Origin: Ralstonia mannitolilytica
Lineage (GTDB): Bacteria > Pseudomonadota > Gammaproteobacteria > Burkholderiales > Burkholderiaceae
Direction of reading: 5' to 3'
Assembly: GCF_905397375.1 (NCBI RefSeq)
Contig: NZ_CAJPVG010000001.1
Location: 248,001-312,000 of the forward strand
DNA length: 64,000 nucleotides
The notes under the pieces were generated by a model. The model was given only the letters and a program-made list of their open reading frames with translations. It was not told the DNA's origin and ran no database searches. This document shows, piece by piece, positions 52,055-61,311 of the stretch. The translations under genes were made by a program, and so were the position numbers. The stretch's first letter is position 1, and every line of letters starts with the position of its first letter.

Positions 52055-53149
52055 ATGAAGAACCCCTATTACGATCCCGCCAAACCCCATCACACGCCGG
52101 ACGGCTTTCGCAACCGCTACGCACACCCTCGCCCGGGCGGCGATTTCTGGCAATGGCAGCGCGAGCGCCGCCGCCTCGGCCTGCCCAAGCCCCCCACGCG
52201 CGACCTGTCCTGCGTTGCACCGAACCTGGCGGCCATCCACCAGCCGCCGGCCGTACCGCAGCTCACGTGGATCGGCCATGAAACGCTGCTGCTGCAGATC
52301 GGGGGCCTCAACGTGCTGACCGATCCGGTGTTCTCCAACCGGGCGTCGCCGCTGCCGTTTGCCGGACCGCGCCGGCACCAGCCGCCGGGCCTGTCGCTCA
52401 GTCAGTTGCCGCATATCGACCTGGTGCTGATCTCGCACAACCACTACGACCACCTCGACAAGGCCAGCGTGCGAGCCTTGATGCGGCAGCCGGGCGGCGC
52501 GCCGATGTTCTTCGTGCCGCTGGGGGTCGAGCGCTGGTTTGCACGCAACGTGCGCGGCACGCGCCTTGCCGGAAAGGGCGCGGACCACGGCGCCAACGTG
52601 CGCGCCTTCGACTGGGACGACGAAGCGCGCTTCGGCCCCTTCACCGCGCAGTTCTGCGCCGTGCAGCATTGGTCCGCACGCGGCCTGTACGACCGCAACC
52701 AGACGCTCTGGGGCAGCTGGGCGCTGCTGCATCCGCAACTGCGCTTCTGGTTTTCGGGCGACCTCGGATACTCGCAGGACACGCGCGACATCGGCGCCCG
52801 CTTCGGCCACTTCGACGTGGCGGCGATTGCCGTGGGCGCCTACGAGCCGCGGTGGTTCATGAAGGCCCAGCACATCGACCCGAGCGAAGCCGTGCAGGTC
52901 ATGCACGATGTCGGGGCGCGGCAGGCCGTGGGCATCCACTGGGGCACGTTCGAGCTGACGGACGAACCGCTGGACCAGCCCATCACCGACCTGGCAAACG
53001 CCCTGAAGGCCGCGGACGTGCCGGCCGAGCGCTTCCTGCTCTTCCGCCATGGCGAGACCCGCGTGTGGGACGCCGCCGCCGAACGCCTCGTCGCCGAGCT
53101 GCCGCAAATGAAAACGCGGCCGCGAAATGACTCGCTGGCCGCGCAATAG
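52055..53149 (+). CDS. metallo-beta-lactamase fold hydrolase (NAPE-PLD/UlaG-like)
   Basis: This 364-residue protein has a DFWQWQRERRRLGLPK N-terminal region and an MBL fold with WIGHETLLLQIGGLNVLTDPVF, the zinc motif ISHNHYDHLD, AVQHWSARGLYDR, FSGDLGYSQD and a late GIHWGTFELTDEPLDQP. This is the NAPE-phospholipase D / RomA-like group; substrates may be phospholipids, but are unproven in bacteria. There is no signal peptide. It converges on fliA with 18 bp between the stops. Confidence 0.88.
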   Translation: MKNPYYDPAKPHHTPDGFRNRYAHPRPGGDFWQWQRERRRLGLPKPPTRDLSCVAPNLAAIHQPPAVPQLTWIGHETLLLQIGGLNVLTDPVFSNRASPLPFAGPRRHQPPGLSLSQLPHIDLVLISHNHYDHLDKASVRALMRQPGGAPMFFVPLGVERWFARNVRGTRLAGKGADHGANVRAFDWDDEARFGPFTAQFCAVQHWSARGLYDRNQTLWGSWALLHPQLRFWFSGDLGYSQDTRDIGARFGHFDVAAIAVGAYEPRWFMKAQHIDPSEAVQVMHDVGARQAVGIHWGTFELTDEPLDQPITDLANALKAADVPAERFLLFRHGETRVWDAAAERLVAELPQMKTRPRNDSLAAQ

Positions 53150-53167
53150 AACGCTGTCCGGTGCCGA

Positions 53168-53929
53168 TCAGGTCGGGGTCGGCAGCCACGCGCGATCGCG
53201 CAGCCGCGCACGGATCCGGGCAATCGCCTGGCTGTGGATCTGGCACACGCGCGACTCCGACACGCCCATCACGGCGCCGATTTCGCGCAGGTTCAGGTCC
53301 TGCTCGTAATACAGGCTCATCATCAGCTTCTCGCGCTCGGGCAGCGCCTCGATGGCGGCCACCACCGACTCGCGCAAGTCGTGGTCCAGCAACTGGTCCA
53401 GCGGCGTGGCGTCGTTTTCGGCGGCGCGGTTCTCGATGAAGGCGTCGGCGTCTTCGCGGTCGAAGTCTTCGTAATACAGCAGCTGGCTGCCCTGCAGGTC
53501 GACAAGCTGCTTCTGGTAGTCGGCCAGCGACATGCCGAGCGCCGTGGCGATCTCGGTTTCGGTGGGCGCGCGGCCCTTCTGCTGCTGCAGTTTCTGAATG
53601 GCCTGTTCGATCGTGCGCGCGTTGCGGCGCAACCCGCGCGGCAGCCAGTCGGAGCCGCGCAGCTCATCGAGGATGGCGCCGCGAATGCGCTGGGCCGCGT
53701 AGAACTCGAACTGCACGCCCTGCGTTTCTTCATAGCGCGACAGCGCATCGAGCAAACCCATCATGCCGGCCTGGATGAGGTCGTCGAGCTCGACGCTGGC
53801 GGGCAGCTTCACCATCATCTGGTTGGCAATGCGACGTACCAGCGGTGCGTACGTGGCCATCTCGTCGGACTTGGTCTTGCGACCGGTTGCGGTGTACATA
53901 TCCATGCCTGCCTTTGGCGCTTCGTTCAT
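53168..53929 (-). CDS. fliA: flagellar sigma factor sigma-28 (FliA)
   Basis: This 253-residue sigma-70-family factor directs RNA polymerase to late flagellar and chemotaxis promoters. Region 2 (YAPLVRRIANQMMVKLPASVELDDLIQAGMMGLLDAL, FEFYAAQRIRGAILDELRGSDWLPR) and region 4 (LPEREKLMMSLYYEQDLNLREIGAVMGVSESRVCQIHSQA) are complete. The ATG at 53929 is preceded by GAGG; a TTG 12 bases earlier is rejected. It follows flhG by eight bases and is the last gene of flhA-flhF-flhG-fliA. Confidence 0.95.
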   Translation of the reverse strand: MNEAPKAGMDMYTATGRKTKSDEMATYAPLVRRIANQMMVKLPASVELDDLIQAGMMGLLDALSRYEETQGVQFEFYAAQRIRGAILDELRGSDWLPRGLRRNARTIEQAIQKLQQQKGRAPTETEIATALGMSLADYQKQLVDLQGSQLLYYEDFDREDADAFIENRAAENDATPLDQLLDHDLRESVVAAIEALPEREKLMMSLYYEQDLNLREIGAVMGVSESRVCQIHSQAIARIRARLRDRAWLPTPT

Positions 53930-53937
53930 GGTGCGCC

Positions 53938-54696
53938 TCAATAAACCAGCTCGGCCGCGCGCGTTGCGGCGCGTGGCGTTGCCGTCGGTGCCGAACTCGA
54001 CATCGTCTGTGCCTGCGCCGACACCATCACCTGCGACGGCGACCCTGCCGCGCCGGCTTGGGGCTGGGCCTCGGCGCTGGCCCAGCTCAGCATCTCCTCG
54101 GCCAGCTGGCGGAAGGCCATGGCCGAGGGGGATGCGGGAAACGCGCTCGCCACGGGCTTGCCGAGCGAGAGCGCCAGTTCGATATGCCGGTCTTCCGGCA
54201 GATAACCGGCGAAATCAATGCGGGTGTTCAGGTACTGGCCCACGGTGTTGGCGAGGTTGCGGAACACGCGCACCGCAGAATCGACCGAATGCGCGCCGCA
54301 CACCAGGGTGCGGATGCCCGCGCTGCCCTGCAGCACCGCGGTTTTCTTGAGCAGCGTGTAGGCGCTCTTGATGCCTTCCGCGCCGTCGGAGAACGCCAGC
54401 AGCACGTCGTCGCACGCCTCGGCCACGGTGGCCAGCGCGCGCGTACCGAAATGCGCGGCCACGAGCGTCACGTCTGCCGTGTCGTCGTGCTCCTCGAGCA
54501 CACCGGCCACGGCCACGACGGTCTGGGCACTGACCACCGCAGCGTCGCGACCCAGGGCCGACAACGCAATGCGCAGGTTGTCGACGATGTCATCGACCTG
54601 CTCCTGCGCGCCGATCAGCAGCACGCGCCGGCTGGCAGCCTGCCCCAGCATGCGGCGCAGCCCGGCGGCCTGGTCCTTGACGAATGGGGTCGTCAT
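53938..54696 (-). CDS. flhG: FlhG/FleN-like protein lacking the ATPase P-loop
   Basis: This 252-residue protein sits between flhF and fliA, where FlhG, a MinD-type ATPase that limits flagellar number, is expected. The start TTPFVKDQAAGLRRMLGQ matches the FlhG activation helix (DQAxGLR). The usual GKGGVGKT region is replaced by VLLIGAQEQVDDIVDNLRIAL, with no Walker A lysine. The later part (TYLLKKTAV-like, NLANTVGQYLNTRIDFAGYLPEDRHIELALSLGKPV) keeps the fold. It is probably a degenerate or regulatory form. The C-terminal 40 residues are low complexity. Confidence 0.82.
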   Translation of the reverse strand: MTTPFVKDQAAGLRRMLGQAASRRVLLIGAQEQVDDIVDNLRIALSALGRDAAVVSAQTVVAVAGVLEEHDDTADVTLVAAHFGTRALATVAEACDDVLLAFSDGAEGIKSAYTLLKKTAVLQGSAGIRTLVCGAHSVDSAVRVFRNLANTVGQYLNTRIDFAGYLPEDRHIELALSLGKPVASAFPASPSAMAFRQLAEEMLSWASAEAQPQAGAAGSPSQVMVSAQAQTMSSSAPTATPRAATRAAELVY

Positions 54697-54709
54697 CGTG
54701 CCCCCTTGC

Positions 54710-56533
54710 TCATGCGAAGTCGAACGCGGCCAGACCGGGCTCGCGGCCGAGCTGGCCACGCGCGGCGGCCTGCGCCACCAGCAGCGATTCGTCCGAATCG
54801 AGCGCAAACGACGACTGCTCCGCCCCCGCGCGGAAACTGCGATGGATCAGCAGCTTCTTGTTGGGCGCGGCAATGTCTTCCGGCACGCGCTGGCCGTACG
54901 ACACGTAGTGCAGCGGCAGGCGGCGGCGGATCATCACGTCCATCGCGTGGCCGACCGAAGCGGCCTCGTCGATCTTCGTCAGGATGCAGCCGGCCAGGTT
55001 GGCGTCGCCGGTGTGGGCGTTGCGGTAGGCGCTGACCACCTCGTCGAGCGTCTTGCCGTTGCTCGTGGCGTTCAGCAGCAGCAGCCGCTTGATCGACGGG
55101 CCCACGGCATGCAGCATCGCCATCTGTTCCGACACGGCGCGGTCGCGCTGGCTCATACCTATGGTGTCGATCAGCACGACGTGCTTCTCGCGCAGGTCGT
55201 TCAGCGCAAGGCTCAGGTCCTGCGCGTCCTTCACGGCATGCACCGTGACGCCCAGGATCTTGCCGTAGATGCGCAGCTGCTCGTGGCCGCCGATCCGGTA
55301 GCTGTCGGTCGAGAGCAGGGCCACGCGCGACGCGCCATGGCGCAGCACGAAGCGCGCGGCCAGCTTGGCGGTGGTGGTGGTCTTGCCCACACCGGTCGGG
55401 CCCATCAGGGCAAACACGCCGCCCTGGTCGAGCAGGCTGTTTTCGTCCTGCACCACGGCGAGGTTCTTTTCGATCGCGCGCTGCACGAAGTCCAGCGCAC
55501 CTTCATAGGTGTCGTGCTGCGGCATGTTCTCGAGCACGTAGCGCGTGAGCTGCGCCGAGAACCCCGCGTTCAGCATGGTCTGGAACAGGCGCGTACGCAC
55601 CGGGTCGCCCAGCTTCACACCCAGCGAGGCGAGGCTGGACATGGCGTCGTTCAGCGTGCTCTTGAGCGTGTCGATCTCGCTGACCATGCGGCGCGTCATG
55701 GCGTCGCTCTCCGCCTTCAGGTCGGCCTTCAGGTCGGCGCGCAGGTCGATCGCCGAGCGCTGCAGGCGCATGTCTTCGAGGGGCGCTTCGGGCTTGGCCA
55801 TCGTGTCTTCCATGCGGACGAAGATGTCGTCGGTCGATTGCCGCGCGTGCACCTTCTGCTCGGCGCGCGTGGCACGGGCCTGCGCCTCGACGCGCTCGGC
55901 AAAACTGCGCAGCGCGGGCTTGCGTTCTTCCTGCGCGCGCGGCAACTCGTCGTCTTCCGCGGCGGCGCGGCGGGCAATGAACTGCGCGGTGCTGGCCTGC
56001 GCGTGTGCGGCGCTTTCGTTGGCGCGGTCCAGCGACAGACCGGCGAGCATGCGTGTGGAAGCCACGAGCGGGTCTTCGGCCGAAGCCTGTGCGGGCGTCA
56101 GGGCGACGTCGTCATCGACGCGCGTCTGCAGCGTGCTGCCGGCGGCCTTGGCGGCGGCAGCCGGTACGGCATCGTCCTGCGCGGCACGGCGCGATGCGAT
56201 GAAGCGGTTGCGCAGGCGGGCCAGTGCGCCCGGTGCGGGCGTGTCGGTCTGCGCGCTGTGTTCCGCGGGTGCGGCCACAGCGGCCACGGCGGCTTCAGCG
56301 GCAGGTGCCGGCTCCGGGATCGGCGCCGGGGCCACCGGACGGCGCTGGGCGGCCCTTGGCGCGGTCGAATGCGGATCGACCAGCGCATCGAGATGCGTGT
56401 CGGATGCGGCAATGACCTCGATACCGCCAGGCACGGCGCGGTTCGACAGGATCAGCGCATCGTCGCCCAATTGGTCTCGGACCTTGCGCAACACGTCGCG
56501 CGACGTCAGTCCGGTAAATCGATGCATTTTCAT
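54710..56533 (-). CDS. flhF: flagellar SRP-like GTPase FlhF
   Basis: This 607-residue protein sets the position and number of flagella. The N-terminal MKMHRFTGLTSRDVLRKVRDQLGDDALILSNR is the basic B domain, and a long Ala/Glu/Arg-rich variable linker (about 70-290) follows. An NG GTPase domain then has Walker A GPTGVGKTTTTAKLAARF near residue 375, STDSYRIGGHEQLRIYGKILG, LIDTIGMSQRD and TKIDEAASVG. The ATG overlaps the flhA stop by four bases. It is longer than the enteric or Bacillus forms because of the linker. Confidence 0.95.
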   Translation of the reverse strand: MKMHRFTGLTSRDVLRKVRDQLGDDALILSNRAVPGGIEVIAASDTHLDALVDPHSTAPRAAQRRPVAPAPIPEPAPAAEAAVAAVAAPAEHSAQTDTPAPGALARLRNRFIASRRAAQDDAVPAAAAKAAGSTLQTRVDDDVALTPAQASAEDPLVASTRMLAGLSLDRANESAAHAQASTAQFIARRAAAEDDELPRAQEERKPALRSFAERVEAQARATRAEQKVHARQSTDDIFVRMEDTMAKPEAPLEDMRLQRSAIDLRADLKADLKAESDAMTRRMVSEIDTLKSTLNDAMSSLASLGVKLGDPVRTRLFQTMLNAGFSAQLTRYVLENMPQHDTYEGALDFVQRAIEKNLAVVQDENSLLDQGGVFALMGPTGVGKTTTTAKLAARFVLRHGASRVALLSTDSYRIGGHEQLRIYGKILGVTVHAVKDAQDLSLALNDLREKHVVLIDTIGMSQRDRAVSEQMAMLHAVGPSIKRLLLLNATSNGKTLDEVVSAYRNAHTGDANLAGCILTKIDEAASVGHAMDVMIRRRLPLHYVSYGQRVPEDIAAPNKKLLIHRSFRAGAEQSSFALDSDESLLVAQAAARGQLGREPGLAAFDFA

Positions 56534-58620
56534 GCGCGGCCTCCAAGCATGGCGACAACCTTAATCGTGCGGTGATCGGGAATTTCGGCGTGCGAGAGCA
56601 CGCGCAGCCCCGGCGCGGCCCGCTTGAAGAGGCGGGCAAGCATCGGGCGCAGCGCGGGCGGCACGAGCAGGACGCCCGTCTGGCCCATCTGTTCGTATTG
56701 GCGCGACGAATCGGCGGCCGCCTGCATGAGCGAGTCAGCCAGTTGCGGTTCGATCGGGCCGGCATTCGAGCCAACGACGCTTTGCAGCAAGATGTTCTCC
56801 AGATTCGGGTCGAGCGTGACGACCTGCATTTCGGTCTTGTTCGGAAAGAGCTGCTGGGCAATCGCCCGGCCAAGGGCCACGCGCACGGCGGCGGTGAGTT
56901 CGGCGGGGTCTTGCGTCCTGCCTCCGTGTTCCGCCAGCGTCTCGACGATGGTGCGGATGTCGCGGATGTGCAGGCCTTCGTCCAGCAGGTTCTGCAGCAC
57001 CTTCTGCACGGTCGCGACGGGCAACAGCTTGGGCACAACGTCTTCGACCAGCTTCGGTGCTTCCTTGGCCAAATGATCGAGCAACTGCTGCACTTCCAAA
57101 CGGCCGAGAAGCTCGGTGCTATGGGTGTAAATCAACTGATTGACGTGCGTGGCGATGACCGTGCTGCAATCGACCACCGTATAGCCCTCGGCCTGGGCGC
57201 GGTCGCGCACGTCGGCGGTGATCCACAGGGCCGGCAGGCCGAAGGTCGGGTCGACCGTGGGCGTTCCGGGCAGTTGCGTACCGAGGCGCCCGTCCTGGCC
57301 ACCCGGGTTGATGGCGAGGAACTTGCCCTGCTGCACCTCGCCCTGGCCGATCTCGACGCCCTTGAGCGTGATGCGGTACGACGAGGGCCCCAGCTCCAGG
57401 TTGTCGCGAATGTGCACCACCGGCGCCAGGAAGCCCATGTCCTGCGTGAACTTCTTGCGGATGCCCTTGATCCGGCGCAGCAGCTCGCCGTCCTGGCTCT
57501 TGTCGACGAGCGGGATCAGGCGGTAGCCGATCTCGAGGCCCAGCACGTCGACCCACGAGACGTCGTCCCAGCTCGCTTCGGGCGTATCGACGGGGGCAAT
57601 GGCCTGCAGCACCGGCTCGACTTCGGGCACCGCGCGCTTCTTCTTCAGGTACCAGCCGAGGTAGCCCAGCGCACCGCCGAACAGGATGAACGGGAAATGC
57701 GGCATGCCTGGCACCAGACCGAGCAGGCCGAGCACGCCGGCGGTCGTCATCAGCACCGTCGGCATGGCGAACAGCTCGCTGGACAGTTGCTGGCCGACGT
57801 CCTTGTCGGTCGACACGCGGCTGACCATGATGCCCGCCGCGGTGGAGATCACCAGCGCGGGAATCTGCGCGACCAGCCCGTCGCCGATGGTGAGCAGCGT
57901 GTAGTTGGTGGCGGCGTGGCCGATGTCCATGTTGTGCTGGAGCACGCCCACGGCCAGGCCACCGACGATGTTGATGAGCAGGATGGCGATGCCCGCCACC
58001 GAATCGCCGCGCACGAACTTGCTGGCACCGTCCATGGAGCCGAAGAATTCGGCTTCCTGGGCGATGGCCGTGCGGCGGCGGCGCGCCTCGTCTTCTCGGA
58101 TGAGGCCGGCGTTCAGGTCGGCGTCGATGGCCATCTGCTTGCCCGGCATCGCGTCGAGCGTGAAGCGCGCGCTGACCTCGGCGATGCGGCCCGCGCCCTT
58201 GCTGATCACCATGAAGTTGATGATCACCAGGATGACGAACAGCACGATGCCGACGGTGTAGTTGCCACCCACCAGGAAGTGGCCGAACGCCTCGATCACC
58301 TTGCCGGCGGCGTCGGGGCCGGTGTGACCTTCCATCAGCACCACGCGGGTGGAGGCCACGTTCAGCGACAGCCGCATCAGCGTCGTGATCAGCAGGATGC
58401 TTGGGAACGACGAGAAATCCAGCGGCTTGAGCGTGTGCATGCTGATGAGCAGCACGATGATGGACAGCGCGATGTTGAACGTGAACAGCAGGTCCAGCAC
58501 GAACGGCGGCAGCGGCAACACCATCATCGCCAGGATCAGGATGATCAGCACCGGGCCGGCGGCGGAGCGGTAGTCGCCCTGGCGCAGGAAGCTTTGGACT
58601 CGGAGCAAGGCGGCGTTCAT
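56530..58620 (-). CDS. flhA: flagellar export gate protein FlhA
   Basis: This 696-residue inner-membrane export gate of the flagellar type III secretion system has eight N-terminal helices. VVLMEGHTGPDAAGKVIEAFGHFLVGGNYTVG and the FHIPEP-type loop (SARFTLDAMPGKQMAIDADLNAGLI) lie in the membrane half, and a large cytosolic ring domain forms the rest. The open frame extends 96 codons upstream without similarity; 58620 gives the normal start MNAALLRVQSFLRQGDYRS. It heads the flhA-flhF-flhG-fliA run. Confidence 0.96.
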   Translation of the reverse strand: MNAALLRVQSFLRQGDYRSAAGPVLIILILAMMVLPLPPFVLDLLFTFNIALSIIVLLISMHTLKPLDFSSFPSILLITTLMRLSLNVASTRVVLMEGHTGPDAAGKVIEAFGHFLVGGNYTVGIVLFVILVIINFMVISKGAGRIAEVSARFTLDAMPGKQMAIDADLNAGLIREDEARRRRTAIAQEAEFFGSMDGASKFVRGDSVAGIAILLINIVGGLAVGVLQHNMDIGHAATNYTLLTIGDGLVAQIPALVISTAAGIMVSRVSTDKDVGQQLSSELFAMPTVLMTTAGVLGLLGLVPGMPHFPFILFGGALGYLGWYLKKKRAVPEVEPVLQAIAPVDTPEASWDDVSWVDVLGLEIGYRLIPLVDKSQDGELLRRIKGIRKKFTQDMGFLAPVVHIRDNLELGPSSYRITLKGVEIGQGEVQQGKFLAINPGGQDGRLGTQLPGTPTVDPTFGLPALWITADVRDRAQAEGYTVVDCSTVIATHVNQLIYTHSTELLGRLEVQQLLDHLAKEAPKLVEDVVPKLLPVATVQKVLQNLLDEGLHIRDIRTIVETLAEHGGRTQDPAELTAAVRVALGRAIAQQLFPNKTEMQVVTLDPNLENILLQSVVGSNAGPIEPQLADSLMQAAADSSRQYEQMGQTGVLLVPPALRPMLARLFKRAAPGLRVLSHAEIPDHRTIKVVAMLGGRA

Positions 58621-58697
58621 CGTGGGGGGACAGGCAGCGGGGGGCTTTTGCGATGGCTGCCATCTTGCCGCCCGCACCGCCAAACCGAAGAAGCGAG

Positions 58698-58720
58698 AAA
58701 GCCGCCCAAAAGGCGGCTTT
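58698..58720. terminator. hairpin upstream of flhA
   Basis: AAAGCCGCC and GGCGGCTTT form a perfect 9-bp stem with a CAAAA loop. On the plus strand it runs into TTTTCTCT. It lies 78 bp upstream of flhA. It could be an intrinsic terminator in either direction, or an attenuator in the flhA leader. Confidence 0.5.
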
Positions 58721-58735
58721 TCTCTGAAATACCCT

Positions 58736-58785
58736 CCCACCGGGGGGTGCGCTTTGCCCCCTTCACGCCGCCAGGGGGGCCTGGA
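58736..58785. repeat. intergenic GC-rich repeat-like element
   Basis: After the hairpin comes a run with CCGGGGGGTGCGCTTTGCCCCC, where GGGGG and CCCCC arms flank a TGCGCTTTG loop, then another G run with CAGGGGGGCCTGG. This style is seen in dispersed intergenic repeats of Burkholderiales, from memory; only one copy is in the window. The rest of 58786-59111 shows no gene I can support. Confidence 0.35.
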
Positions 58786-59111
58786 GGTGCGTCGTACCAG
58801 ACTTTCATACAGAATCGCGTACTCAACCAGGCTGTACCAATCCCGTCCCTCAACCGCACCCCTTTCGATACCCTCGCGCTGAAGCAGCGGCCTGGTCGTA
58901 TGCGCCATGCAGCCCGGGGCGCTGGGTATGGGACTTGCAAATCATCCTGAAACGCCGCCCACAAGACCCGGTTCCACGCATCACCGCACGAAGGTGGTGC
59001 AGTGTCCGGTGCGTGGATGCACCAACCCGATCATAGGCAAGGTTCAATGAAGCACCCCACCTCTGGATTACCGGACATCCATGATTGTTTGCCGGACTGG
59101 CCGTTCATCCG

Positions 59112-59777
59112 ATGAGCGGCGCCATGGACCATCAGCTTCATCACGCAAGCAGCGCCGTTGCAGCAAGCCCGCCCCATGCCGCCCAGCACACGATGCTCGA
59201 AGACGTCTACGGCATGGCCGTGGGCATGATGTTCATCGTGACGGGGGTGGTGCTGCTCAGCGCAGCCGGACTCGTGACCGGTGGCATTGCAGGGATCGCG
59301 TTGCTCGTGTCGTACGTGGCGCCGATGTCGGTCGGCACCATTTTCACGTTGGTCAACGTGCCGTTTTTCGTGTTCGCCTATTTCGTCATGGGCCCGCGTT
59401 TTGCCATCAAGTCGACGCTGGCCAGTTGCGGGATCACCCTCCTGCTTGCAGTGACGCGGCAGGCGTTACACATCGATTTTGAGAGCCCGCTGTTTGCGGC
59501 GGTGGTGGGCGGAACGCTCAACGGCATGGGGGTGTTGGCGCTGGCCCGGCATGGCTCCGGCGTGGGCGGCACGGGCGTTCTGACGCTCTGGCTGCAGCGC
59601 ACGCGGGGAATCAATGCGGGGATCGTGCAGGTGGCCATCGACTCGATGATTCTGCTGACATCGCTCCTGGTCATTCCGACCGGCCGTGTGGGCTGGTCGG
59701 CCCTGAGCGCAGTTGCCATGAGCGCGATGGTGATCGCATGGCACCGCCCAGGCCGATATAACGTCGTGGTGCGGTAG
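59112..59777 (+). CDS. YitT-family membrane protein
   Basis: This protein of about 221 residues has a His/Ala-rich N-terminus and then five hydrophobic helices in the YitT/DUF161 pattern: FIVTGVVLLSAAGLVTGGIAGIALLVSYV, GTIFTLVNVPFFVFAYFVMG, and GVLALARHGSGVGGTGVLTLWLQRTRGINAG. It lacks the C-terminal DUF2179 domain of longer homologues. ATGs at 59112 and 59124 are possible starts; a TTG at 59085 is less likely. The function is unknown. It is inserted on the plus strand between flhB and flhA. Confidence 0.85.
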   Translation: MSGAMDHQLHHASSAVAASPPHAAQHTMLEDVYGMAVGMMFIVTGVVLLSAAGLVTGGIAGIALLVSYVAPMSVGTIFTLVNVPFFVFAYFVMGPRFAIKSTLASCGITLLLAVTRQALHIDFESPLFAAVVGGTLNGMGVLALARHGSGVGGTGVLTLWLQRTRGINAGIVQVAIDSMILLTSLLVIPTGRVGWSALSAVAMSAMVIAWHRPGRYNVVVR

Positions 59778-59835
59778 CGGCAGGCGGGGCCTCACCGAAG
59801 AAAGCGTCAGCATCAAGGTTGGGATTGCCGATCCG

Positions 59836-61011
59836 TCAGGCGTTGCCGGTGACGTCGTCATCGGCGTCGTCCGGGCCGGGCTGCGGCCCCGGGTCCATAT
59901 CGGCGGGCACCGGCAGATCGGTCGGGCGCACGGGCGCACGGCCACCGACCTGATGCATGCGGCGCAGCTGATAGACGTACGCCAGCACCTCGGCCACGGC
60001 CGCGTACAGCGCCTGCGGAATCTGCTGGCCGATCTCGGTATGCCGGTACAACGCCCGCGCCAGCGGCGGGGCTTCCAGAATCGGGACCTTGTGCTCGGTG
60101 CCGAGCTCGCGGATCTTGGCGGCCACCAGGTCGGCGCCCTTGGCCAGCACGCGCGGCGCGCCGCCCTCCTGCTCGGAATAGCGCAGCGCCACGGCGTAGT
60201 GCGTCGGGTTGGTGACGATCACGTCGGCCTTGGGCACGTCGGCCATCATGCGGCGCTGGGCGACCTGGCGCTGCATCGCGCGGATGCGGCCCTTGACATG
60301 CGGGTCGCCCTCCGACTCGCGGTGCTCCTTGCGCACCTCCTCCTTGGTCATGCGGTGCTTGCGGGCGTATTGCCACAGCGCCAGCGGCACATCGACGGCC
60401 GCCACCAGCAGCATCACGCCCGCCATGCAGAGGAACGCCACACCCGCCACATGCATCGTCTCCTGCATGGCGGTGCGCAGGTTCTGCTGCGGCAGCTCGA
60501 TGAAGGCCCCGCGGTAATACGTGATGAGCCACCAGCCCACACCCGCCACGAGCGCCAGCTTGATCAGCAGCCGGGGCAGCTCCAGCAGCCCCTCCACCGA
60601 AAACATGCGCGTGAGGCCGTGCAGCTTGAACAGCCGCGTGATGTCCGGCGCCAGCGGCTTGAACGATATTGCCCCCCGTGTGAGCGCCAGCGGCGTCAGA
60701 GCCGCCAGGACAAGCAGAAGCAGCAGCCCGCCCAGCACCACGGCCAGCGGCGTGAACTGCGCCGCCACGTACGTCCACTGGTCTTGGGTGCGGGTGTAGT
60801 CGTAACGATGGAACTCCAGGCACCGCGCCAGGAACGACGAGGCCGCCCGCACGATCGCGTCGCCCATGACCCACAGGCCGCCAGCGCCCACGGCCAGCAG
60901 GGCGAACGAACCCAGTTCCCGCGATCTGGGAACGTCGCCTTCCTCGCGCGCCTGCTCGAGGCGCCTCGGAGAGGCGGGTTCGGTTTTTTCGAGATCGCTT
61001 TCTTCGGACAT
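59836..61011 (-). CDS. flhB: flagellar export switch protein FlhB
   Basis: This 391-residue protein has an N-terminal SEESDLEKTEPASPRRLEQAREEGDVPRSREL typical of FlhB, four membrane helices and the self-cleaving NPTH motif (VIVTNPTHYAVALRYSEQ). FlhB switches export from rod/hook to filament substrates. The C-terminus is extended by a Pro/Asp-rich tail of about 40 residues. It is separated from flhA by the YitT gene on the other strand, so it has its own promoter. Confidence 0.96.
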   Translation of the reverse strand: MSEESDLEKTEPASPRRLEQAREEGDVPRSRELGSFALLAVGAGGLWVMGDAIVRAASSFLARCLEFHRYDYTRTQDQWTYVAAQFTPLAVVLGGLLLLLVLAALTPLALTRGAISFKPLAPDITRLFKLHGLTRMFSVEGLLELPRLLIKLALVAGVGWWLITYYRGAFIELPQQNLRTAMQETMHVAGVAFLCMAGVMLLVAAVDVPLALWQYARKHRMTKEEVRKEHRESEGDPHVKGRIRAMQRQVAQRRMMADVPKADVIVTNPTHYAVALRYSEQEGGAPRVLAKGADLVAAKIRELGTEHKVPILEAPPLARALYRHTEIGQQIPQALYAAVAEVLAYVYQLRRMHQVGGRAPVRPTDLPVPADMDPGPQPGPDDADDDVTGNA

Positions 61012-61311
61012 GCCGGCGCGCGAGGGGTAAACGGAATGAAGTACACAGCACCGGCCTGATGACCGACCGCTGCATTATTCCGGCACCCGCGCCTGGCAGA
61101 AGCGTGGAAAAGAGAGCCCGGGAGCGTTTTTTTCGATGAAATGGCCCGGGCTGCAGCGCAAACGTCGTCCATTCAGAGCTGACGTGGGGTTCGCAATGGC
61201 GCGGCAACGGCCTGCCGACCGGCAAGACGCCTCTCCGTCATATCGACCTGCGGAAAACTTCGTCGCCTTATGCAGGGGGCCTCCATAGCATGACCCGTTC
61301 TCCAAACCAGA
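61012..61311. other. divergent gap between flhB and the arylsulfatase
   Basis: These 300 bases hold the flhB and sulfatase promoters, but I cannot assign boxes with confidence. An inverted repeat AGCCCGGG (61115-61122) / CCCGGGCT (61145-61152) with a 22-base spacer is the only clear structure. No gene is seen. Confidence 0.4.

Noticed and set aside
54368..58950. two plus-strand frames of more than 700 codons over flhF and flhA
   Set aside because: They are shadows of strongly conserved flagellar genes on the minus strand.
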